Of a DNA stretch of 39,479 nt, positions 33,384 to 39,479 are shown one piece after another; position 1 is the first letter of the stretch; each line of letters begins with the position of its first letter. The notes beneath the pieces were generated by a model. The model saw only the letters and a list, made by a program, of their open reading frames with translations, was not told the origin of the DNA and ran no database searches. This DNA comes from Bacteroidota bacterium (GTDB taxonomy: Bacteria > Bacteroidota > Bacteroidia > Bacteroidales > VadinHA17): assembly GCA_030618105.1 (NCBI GenBank), contig JAUXED010000011.1:1-39479 (forward strand), read 5' to 3'. The position numbers were made by a program, and so were the translations under genes.

Positions 33384-34856
33384 ATGAAAACAATAACTAA
33401 AACACTGGCATGTATACTTGCAATCAATTTACTTTTGGTGTCGTGCACCAAGACCTTTGATGAGATCAATACAAACCCCAATTCCCCTGAAGAAGCGTTT
33501 CCTAATTTGCTCTTAACCGGAATTCTGGAAAGCACTTTAAACGAGACAGCCCTTAGAGCTTTTGAGCAAGGGAATGTAATTACTCAGCTAACTGCCAAAT
33601 TTATTTTCACGGACTTTGACAGGTACGACTGGAACGCCGGTCAAACAGCCGGTTTATGGAATGTTATGTACAAGAATCTCAGGGATAACAATACAATGAA
33701 ACAATTAGCAAAGAATTTGAATAATGAAAGCTACGAGGGGGTATCCCTGATCCTCCGGACATGGATGTTTACTAATCTTACTGACAACTGGGGAGCTATT
33801 CCGTATAGTGAAGCCCTGAATGGCTTAAGCTTCGGGAAATTCAAACCTGTATATGACAGCCAGCAAGAAGTTTATGCAGGATTACTTGCCACACTTGATT
33901 CAGCCAATACAATTTTATCCACGGCAAAATCAACAATTGATGGAGATATATTGTATAATGGTTCAGTTGAAAAATGGCAAAAACTCGCCAACTCGCTTAA
34001 GTTAAGATTGTTAATGCGTATGTCCGAAGTTGATCCAAATCAGGCAGAACAAGGCATTAATGAGATCATAAGCAATCCTAATACTTATCCCATTTTTAAC
34101 AGCAACGAGGATAACGCGGTAATGGAATACCTGGCAAGACCGAACAATTGGCCTTTCAGCGACTACCGTGTAGGCTCTTTCAATGAATGGAGATTGAGCT
34201 TAAACATGGAAAACATCCTGAAAGGGAATGATGATCCGCGGTTGTATACCTGGTTCAGGCCCATTGACAATGTTGATAGCACCGATATTTATCTTGGTGT
34301 GCCAAATGGGCTTAGTGATGGTAGCGCTGAAACTTATAACGGGGGCCGTTCAAACTTATCACGTTTATCCACCCTGTTTTATGAGCAGGAAGATGCTATT
34401 GATGCCATTCTGATGACTTATTCCGAGATACAGTTCATTTTGGCTGAAGCTGCTCATAGAGGTTGGATCGGCGGTTCAGTTGATGATTATTATAATGAAG
34501 GAATGCGTGCAACTTTTAATTATTGGAATGTTGATTGGGGAACTGTAAGTTGGGCTAACGAAAATGAGTATATGGCACAGGCTAATGTTGCTCTCGTACA
34601 TGATAATACCGATCTGGAGAAGATTATTAAACAAAAGTGGCTGTCCCTTTTCTTCACGGGGTATGAAGCATGGAATGATTACAGAAGGACCGGTTTTCCG
34701 TCTTTTATTGTTCCTGGCCCTGAGAACCTGAATAATAACATGGTTCCTGTTAAATTCTTGTATCCTGATTCTGAACAATCACTTAATAACGATAACTGGA
34801 ACAATGCAACCGGTGGAACAGATAATATTAATAAAAAAGTATGGTGGGCTAAATAA
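33384..34856 (+). CDS. SusD/RagB-family nutrient-binding lipoprotein (SusD-like_2 type)
   Basis: This 490-residue lipoprotein has lipobox LVSC (C21). The mature start TKTFDEINTNPNSPEEAFPNLLLTGIL and internal blocks TDNWGAIPYSEAL, YNGSVEKWQKLANSLKLRLLMRMSEV, MTYSEIQFILAEAAHRGW and WLSLFFTGYEAWNDYRRTGFP are those of the SusD-like_2 family. These are TPR-rich surface proteins that close over SusC. It is preceded by SusC after 18 bp and is probably followed by a partial terminator. The ligand cannot be read from sequence. Confidence 0.94.
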   Translation: MKTITKTLACILAINLLLVSCTKTFDEINTNPNSPEEAFPNLLLTGILESTLNETALRAFEQGNVITQLTAKFIFTDFDRYDWNAGQTAGLWNVMYKNLRDNNTMKQLAKNLNNESYEGVSLILRTWMFTNLTDNWGAIPYSEALNGLSFGKFKPVYDSQQEVYAGLLATLDSANTILSTAKSTIDGDILYNGSVEKWQKLANSLKLRLLMRMSEVDPNQAEQGINEIISNPNTYPIFNSNEDNAVMEYLARPNNWPFSDYRVGSFNEWRLSLNMENILKGNDDPRLYTWFRPIDNVDSTDIYLGVPNGLSDGSAETYNGGRSNLSRLSTLFYEQEDAIDAILMTYSEIQFILAEAAHRGWIGGSVDDYYNEGMRATFNYWNVDWGTVSWANENEYMAQANVALVHDNTDLEKIIKQKWLSLFFTGYEAWNDYRRTGFPSFIVPGPENLNNNMVPVKFLYPDSEQSLNNDNWNNATGGTDNINKKVWWAK

Positions 34857-34973
34857 AATAATACGTATACAATGGTTAAAAGAAAAAAAATCACAACAGA
34901 AGCATTACAAAATTTGTAACAATAATCTCTATTTTGGCGTTTTTCTCATAGTTTAAGTTTTAGGTTAGTACTT

Positions 34974-35010
34974 AGCAAGGGGATAATCAAAGTTTGAGAT
35001 TCCCCTTGCT
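34974..35010 (+). terminator. Stem-loop after susD, terminator or attenuator
   Basis: AGCAAGGGGA (34974-34983) and TCCCCTTGCT (35001-35010) form a perfect 10-bp stem with a 17-base loop. Only a short TTG follows, not a T-run, so full termination is doubtful. It may lower expression of the following genes relative to susCD or stabilise the susCD mRNA. Confidence 0.5.
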
Positions 35011-35111
35011 TTGAGTAACTGATAAACAATTATACTTATAATAAAGGAACCAAATTATTAAGTAATTATTGACTGAAAAATATAACCATAATAATTCAAA
35101 AAAAAATTACC

Positions 35112-35747
35112 ATGAAAAAATATATAATACCAATTATAGGTTTAAGCTTTGTACTGATATCATTTTCAGGGGAAAAGCTGGCAGAAGAAAAGAACTCACC
35201 AGGTAAAGACAGGAAACGTGTTCTGATCATAGGGTTTCAACAGGATAAAATGACATCAAATTTCTATCTAAAGGATGATATTGCAAGTAAAACAAAGGTC
35301 AGTCCTGATAGTTTAGAGTCTCTTTACAGCCAGGCTATTATTGATGGCTTTACAAATATTGTATCAAAAGAGCTTGAATTTATACCCTGTTATGATAATA
35401 GGATAGTTCTGGAAATTCATAAGCATGTAAGGTATGATCTTGAAAAAGATATTATTCTTACAGATCTAACCATGCTGGATATGAACACTTATAAAGACTT
35501 TTTAAACCGGTACAACGCCGATTACCTTTTATTTATTAATCAGTATAAACTTAGTCGGATGGGAAATCCTTTCAATGTTGTTTTTCATATTATTAATTAC
35601 AATTTATTCAACGATTCCCACAATCGGCTATATGCAGGTCAAACATCTTTTAATATGGAAAAATTAATACCTTTAGCTGAATTGGATGTAAAATATAAAA
35701 AACAAGCGAAAAAAATTATTGTTCAGTGCGAAAAGGCTATTTTGTAG
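35112..35747 (+). CDS. Secreted protein of unknown function beside the phosphoesterase gene
   Basis: This 211-residue protein has a short hydrophobic N-terminal signal (MKKYIIPIIGLSFVLISFSG). The mature part begins with a charged stretch, then DRKRVLIIGFQQDKMTSNFYLKDDIA, a long helix (SLESLYSQAIIDGFTNIVSKEL) and NADYLLFINQYKLSRM. This alternation is reminiscent of small CsgG/TolB-N-like envelope proteins, but I do not recognise a family. It lies 31 bp upstream of the YncE/phosphoesterase gene, so it is probably cotranscribed with it. Confidence 0.75.
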   Translation: MKKYIIPIIGLSFVLISFSGEKLAEEKNSPGKDRKRVLIIGFQQDKMTSNFYLKDDIASKTKVSPDSLESLYSQAIIDGFTNIVSKELEFIPCYDNRIVLEIHKHVRYDLEKDIILTDLTMLDMNTYKDFLNRYNADYLLFINQYKLSRMGNPFNVVFHIINYNLFNDSHNRLYAGQTSFNMEKLIPLAELDVKYKKQAKKIIVQCEKAIL

Positions 35748-35778
35748 TTAAGTATAAATATTAAGAATCTATAATACC

Positions 35779-38589
35779 ATGATTAAACGATCTGCCCTTA
35801 TTATAATTTCTGTTTTGGCCTTGATTTTCAGTTCTTGTAAAACACGGGAAGAAAATGCCAACCTGCTCAACCATCAGTGGCTGGCTGAGGCACCCGCTTA
35901 TACCCTCTATACTCAAATAAATAAGGCAGGTGAGACCATTATTCCGAACGGACGAATCATTACACCATCCGATAGAACCTTCCAGGTCGCACCTCATCCT
36001 TATGGTCTTAGCCTAAGCCACGATGGGAATACAATTGTCACTGCCAATTCAGGCACAAGTCCACTATCGATTACAATTATTCGTGATATTAATGACGAAC
36101 AGCCTGAAATTCAACAAATTCCTGAAGGAGCAAAAACCGATAAAGGTATTCTGGCATCTGTTTTTATGGGTCTTGCTATATCGCCCGATAATAAAATAGT
36201 ATACGTTGGTGGTGGACAGGAAAATAAAATATTCCTTTTTGATATTACAACAGGGGAAAAAGCAGGATATATTGACTGCAGTACCGATGACGAAGAAAAT
36301 GATTATTCGCATGGTTATATAGGAGACCTTGTTTTGAGCAGGGATGGCAAAACTCTGTATGCTGTTGACCAGACAAACTTCAGGATGATTATTGCTGATA
36401 CAGAAACAGCAAAAGTTACCGGCAATGTTAAGGTAGGTCGTTATCCATTTGGCATCACCCTTTCTCCGGACGAAAAAAAAATTTATGTAGCAAATGTTGG
36501 GATGTTCGAATACAAAAAAATTACCGGTGCTGACTTTGATAATTTGGAAGAAACAGCTCTGGAATTTCCTCCGTTCGCATACTTATCAGAAGAAGCTACC
36601 CATGGGATTCACACCGATACTTTGGAAATTCCAGGCATCGGGGAGCCGAATGTGCCGGAAGCCTTTTCGGTCTGGATCATAAGCCTTGAAAGCGAAAAGC
36701 CACCAAAAGTAATCGCGAAAATTAAAACCGGGCATTTGGTTGGCGCCTTGATTGAAGGTATTCCAGCGGTCGGTGGTTCAAGTCCAAATTCCCTGGTTGC
36801 AACGTCAGATTATGTATTTGTAAGCAACGGAAATAACGATAATATTTCAGTAATTGATATAAAAAATGATAGTTTATTACAACATATTCAACTTACCCTG
36901 GATCGCAGAATTGACCACTTACGTGGAATTATTCCATTCGGGCTGGCTTTGTCACCGGATAATAAACGACTATATGTTGCTGAATCAGGGATTAATGCGA
37001 TTGGTGTAATTGATGTAGAATCTAAGGAAGTAATAGGTCATATTCCTGCAGGGTGGTTCCCATCCAAACTAAAAGTTAGCAGGGATGGGAAAAAACTTAT
37101 TGTGGCAAATGCAAAAGGTTATGGGAGTGGACCAAATGGAGGACCGGAATTTACAGTTGGCCCCGAAGGCAGTTATATTGGAAGTCTTATGAAAGGTACA
37201 GTTTCAGTTATTAATATTCCTTCCGATCAAGAGTTAATACAAACTACCCAACAGGTTATCTCCAATAATTTTACCTTCAATCCGGTTTCTTCTGAGAAAT
37301 TTTTGTGGAGAAAAGAAAATCCTGTTCCTATCTATCCGGGGAATAAACCCTCTCCCATAAAACATATTGTATTTATATCCAAAGAGAACAGGACTTTTGA
37401 TGAAATTTTTGGACAGATAGAAAATGGAAAGGGAGAACCATCGCTTGCACGTTATGGAAAGAATGTAACATTTAGTAACCAGGCGAAAACCAAAACGGTA
37501 ACAGAGGCTGACGTTATGCCCAATCACCTGACTCTGGCTAAAAAATATGCGATCGCGGATAACTTTTATGTTGATTCTGATGTTTCGGCTGATGGACATC
37601 GCTGGCTCGTTAATACTTATCCCAACGAATGGGTTGAAACCAATACGGCTGCCAGTTATGGCGGTAACAGGAATTTCAATAGAGATTCAAAGGCTCCCGG
37701 TGCACTTGGCATGACCGGCGCTGCAGGAGCGATTTATCCTGAAGATTATAATGAGGCAGGTTCCATGTGGGAACATCTTGAGCGCCATGAGATTGATTTT
37801 TACAACTTTGGATTTGGTACAATGTTCGAACCGGCAGTGTATCTTCCATCTTTTAAATACACCGGAATAAAGCATATTTATAATTTCCCTCTTCCTGAAC
37901 CCATGTTTTACAAGACCTCACGATTATATGCAACCTATAATATGGCTATACCTGACCAGTTCCGCATCGATATGTTCATTAAAGAATTTACAGAAAAATG
38001 GATTGAAGGAGAAGATAAATTACCACCTGTTATTACTGTTATCATTCCAAATGATCATGGAGCCGGAGAAAGGCCTGAAGCCGGATATCCTTTCAAAGAA
38101 AGTTATATGTCTGATAATGATCTTGCAGTGGGCCGGATTGTTGAATTTTTATCCGGAACATCCTATTGGAAGGAGATGGCTATTTTTATTACTGAAGATG
38201 ATGCGCAGGGCGGAGTGGATCACATTGATGCTCATCGCAGTATTTTAATGGTAATTTCCCCCTTTGCTAAAAAGAATTATGTGGGTCATGTTCACTATAG
38301 CTTTGGCAGCATTTTTAAAACGTTTTGGAATATTCTGGGAATTCCGTACTTGAACCAGTATGATGCAGGTGCAACCGATTTGGCTGATATGTTCGCAGAC
38401 ACTACGGATTATACGCCTTATAATGCTATTCCTGTTGATGAACTGATCTTTGATCCCCAAAAAGCACTGGATCCGTTTGATGAAAAGTTTAACTGGAAAG
38501 CTATCGAAGAATCACCTGTTCTTGATGATGTGAAGGTAATGCTAAAAGACAGCAAAGAATTTGATGAGAAACAAGACGAGAAGAAATAA
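35779..38589 (+). CDS. YncE beta-propeller / alkaline-phosphatase-superfamily phosphoesterase fusion lipoprotein
   Basis: This 936-residue lipoprotein has lipobox FSSC (C20). Residues about 65-480 form a YVTN/YncE-type beta-propeller, with repeated units such as GLAISPDNKIVYVG, ITLSPDEKKIYVANVG and FGLALSPDNKRLYVAESG. From about 530 a phosphoesterase domain of the PF04185 type begins with the metal-site motif ENRTFDEIFGQIENGKG. It continues with DVSADGHRWLVNTYPNEWV, VTVIIPNDHGAGERP and ITEDDAQGGVDHIDAHRSILMVISPFA. It probably hydrolyses phosphate esters at the cell surface. It lies downstream of SusCD and behind a PhoB-like system, consistent with phosphate scavenging. Its stop overlaps the ATG of the broken receptor gene. 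Confidence 0.9.
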   Translation: MIKRSALIIISVLALIFSSCKTREENANLLNHQWLAEAPAYTLYTQINKAGETIIPNGRIITPSDRTFQVAPHPYGLSLSHDGNTIVTANSGTSPLSITIIRDINDEQPEIQQIPEGAKTDKGILASVFMGLAISPDNKIVYVGGGQENKIFLFDITTGEKAGYIDCSTDDEENDYSHGYIGDLVLSRDGKTLYAVDQTNFRMIIADTETAKVTGNVKVGRYPFGITLSPDEKKIYVANVGMFEYKKITGADFDNLEETALEFPPFAYLSEEATHGIHTDTLEIPGIGEPNVPEAFSVWIISLESEKPPKVIAKIKTGHLVGALIEGIPAVGGSSPNSLVATSDYVFVSNGNNDNISVIDIKNDSLLQHIQLTLDRRIDHLRGIIPFGLALSPDNKRLYVAESGINAIGVIDVESKEVIGHIPAGWFPSKLKVSRDGKKLIVANAKGYGSGPNGGPEFTVGPEGSYIGSLMKGTVSVINIPSDQELIQTTQQVISNNFTFNPVSSEKFLWRKENPVPIYPGNKPSPIKHIVFISKENRTFDEIFGQIENGKGEPSLARYGKNVTFSNQAKTKTVTEADVMPNHLTLAKKYAIADNFYVDSDVSADGHRWLVNTYPNEWVETNTAASYGGNRNFNRDSKAPGALGMTGAAGAIYPEDYNEAGSMWEHLERHEIDFYNFGFGTMFEPAVYLPSFKYTGIKHIYNFPLPEPMFYKTSRLYATYNMAIPDQFRIDMFIKEFTEKWIEGEDKLPPVITVIIPNDHGAGERPEAGYPFKESYMSDNDLAVGRIVEFLSGTSYWKEMAIFITEDDAQGGVDHIDAHRSILMVISPFAKKNYVGHVHYSFGSIFKTFWNILGIPYLNQYDAGATDLADMFADTTDYTPYNAIPVDELIFDPQKALDPFDEKFNWKAIEESPVLDDVKVMLKDSKEFDEKQDEKK

Positions 38590-38948
38590 TGATCCTGGTC
38601 AAAAAATTCTTTTTTTGTTTATCTTTCTCTGCTTTTGTTTATCTGCCTGTATTTGCTCAGGCAGGTTTTTTATCTGCAAATGATTCACTGAACAATGATA
38701 CCGTAATCAGTAAAGTATTCCTGCTAAATGAGATCGCTGTGATCGGACAACGGTTTGAAACAAATACTTTTGACTTTCCCCCTCATCACCTCATCACCTC
38801 ATCACCTCATTACCTCATCACCTCATCACCACATCACCTCATTTCTCCATTTCTTCTCTTCCCATTTTATCATTTACTCATTCACTCATTTATTCATCAC
38901 CACATCACCTCATTACCTCATCACCTCATCACCACTCCTAAATTTTAG
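38589..38948 (+). pseudogene. Broken TonB-dependent receptor: signal peptide and first residues only
   Basis: The frame starts in a TAATG overlap with the phosphoesterase gene. It encodes a signal peptide (MILVKKFFFCLSFSAFVYLP...FAQ) and a stretch ending VFLLNEIAVIGQRFETNTF, which looks like the segment before the plug of TonB receptors (LNEVVVIGxR). At about residue 60 the frame enters octanucleotide repeats that encode only HHLITSSP-type peptide. No plug or barrel exists downstream, so this is a truncated gene in which repeats replaced the rest. Confidence 0.7.
38783..38933. repeat. Octanucleotide repeats (TCATCACC)
   Basis: Seven units run from 38783 to 38838 (TCATCACC with TCATTACC and ACATCACC variants), followed by degenerate units. 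A second block of five units lies at 38894-38933. The two blocks are not in the same 8-bp phase. They lie inside the frame of the broken receptor gene. Confidence 0.9.
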
Positions 38949-38976
38949 TCATTTTAGTCACTTTACATTTTAGTCA
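38943..38976. repeat. Nonamer repeat (TTTTAGTCA)
   Basis: TTTTAGTCA occurs at 38943-38951, 38952-38960 and 38968-38976, in the gap between the broken receptor and the convergent prolyl-tRNA editing gene. Confidence 0.6.
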
Positions 38977-38983
38977 TTCTACT

Positions 38984-39478
38984 TCATTCATATAGTTTCA
39001 GAAATTCATAACTATTCCCCGACCAGTCAAGAAAGCGAATAAAATTTTTATAATCAATTACTAACGATGCAGTATTGATATTAGGATGGAACGAGATAGT
39101 TTGAGCTTTTTGAAGATTGCTATCGATAAACAGATGTACATGATTTTTATGGTCATTGACCAGTCCGAAAGGAGAAACCGATCCCTGTTCAACGCCAAGA
39201 TATTTTTTTAATCGTCGTGCTGAAGCAAACGATAATTTGCCCTGCATTAATCTTTTTTCCAGGTCGTGAATGTCAAGTTGCTGCTCAGAGTTAAGAATAA
39301 CCAGGTAATGCCTGTTGCCCTTATGGTTTCTGAAAAATATGTTTTTACAATGCGTTGCATCTATGTTTTTCCAGTATTTTCTTGCATCACTGATGGTGGG
39401 AACAGGAGGATGTTCGTGATAATCAAATTCGATATTCAGTTCATCAAGTATTTCGTACAGTTTCTCCTGGCCATTCAT
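38984..39478 (-). CDS. YbaK/ProX-type aminoacyl-tRNA deacylase (prolyl-tRNA editing)
   Basis: This 164-residue free-standing editing protein belongs to the YbaK/ProX family. It removes wrongly attached amino acids (alanine in ProX/PrdX) from tRNA-Pro. Family blocks are LNIEFDYHEHPPVPTISDARKYW, THCKNIFFRNHKGNRHYLVIL (with the conserved lysine), KLSFASARRLKKYLGVEQGSVSPFGLVND and VHLFIDSNL with FHPNINTASLVI. The length fits PrdX proteins. The start at 39478 is one base from the window edge; MNGQEKLYEIL looks like a natural start, but an upstream extension cannot be excluded. It converges on the broken receptor region. Confidence 0.88.
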   Translation of the reverse strand: MNGQEKLYEILDELNIEFDYHEHPPVPTISDARKYWKNIDATHCKNIFFRNHKGNRHYLVILNSEQQLDIHDLEKRLMQGKLSFASARRLKKYLGVEQGSVSPFGLVNDHKNHVHLFIDSNLQKAQTISFHPNINTASLVIDYKNFIRFLDWSGNSYEFLKLYE

Positions 39479-39479
39479 A

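Noticed and set aside
34905-34923. TTTGTAACAAT, identical to a unit of the 26324 array, within a TTACAAA-A-TTTGTAA palindrome
   Set aside because: It is a single copy with no neighbour at 11 bp, so it does not meet the phased-repeat criterion. Another single TTTGTAACAA at 23520-23529 shows that it can occur by chance.

Overview
The window looks like chromosomal DNA of a Bacteroidota bacterium, probably of the Bacteroidales/Marinilabiliales kind and able to live without oxygen. The evidence is a SusC/SusD pair, a TonB receptor/DUF4249 operon, many secreted lipoproteins with Bacteroidota-style lipoboxes, an adenosylcobalamin (class II, oxygen-independent) ribonucleotide reductase, and several promoters of the Bacteroidota type (TTG, 20-21 bp, TAnnTTTG). 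The DNA is AT-rich. No phage, insertion sequence or CRISPR array was seen.

Layout. 1-225 is the tail of an outer-membrane beta-barrel protein with a terminator. 586-3186 is nrdJ. 3197-8945 (minus strand) is a five-gene cluster read tdh, kbl, an acetyl-CoA-synthetase-like ligase, a stand-alone acyl carrier protein and a second Kbl-type enzyme. 9364-13455 holds housekeeping genes (gltX, glnS, folB) separated by repeats. 13704-13876 holds tRNA-Cys followed by a perfect hairpin and a decayed partial copy of the same tRNA. 14031-16942 is a GH130 lipoprotein with a sodium symporter. 16943-23346 (minus) is a four-gene outer-membrane operon: secreted protein, TonB receptor, DUF4249 lipoprotein, MG2/plug protein. 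23420-24481 holds a gene remnant and an FGE-like lipoprotein. 24843-26321 is a FucI/AraA-fold isomerase. 26324-29546 is a PhoB/PhoR-like two-component system behind an 11-bp-phased Pho-box-like array, followed by a truncated phnX abutting a truncated, convergent DUF5690 gene. 30084-38948 is a SusC/SusD pair, an unknown secreted protein, a YncE/phosphoesterase lipoprotein and a broken TonB receptor start. 38984-39478 is a prolyl-tRNA editing protein.

How the genes may work together. The right half reads as a phosphate or organophosphorus acquisition region: a phased Pho-box array sits exactly where a PhoB-activated promoter needs it, the regulator and kinase are followed 13 bp later by phnX, and a SusCD uptake pair and a secreted phosphoesterase lie downstream. 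Part of the phosphonate module appears to have been deleted, with a 6-base overlap at the junction. The left half contains an unusual extension of the threonine-to-glycine pathway, in which a duplicated Kbl has acquired its own carrier protein and adenylating enzyme. This resembles the synthase/ACP/ligase triads used to make aminoketone lipids, but the ligase pocket looks suited to a short acyl group.

Many gaps carry short-period tandem repeats (7, 8 or 9 bp), and two carry GC-rich inverted repeats. These look like genome-wide repeat families. All functional statements come from reading the sequence and remembered family knowledge; no database search was run.
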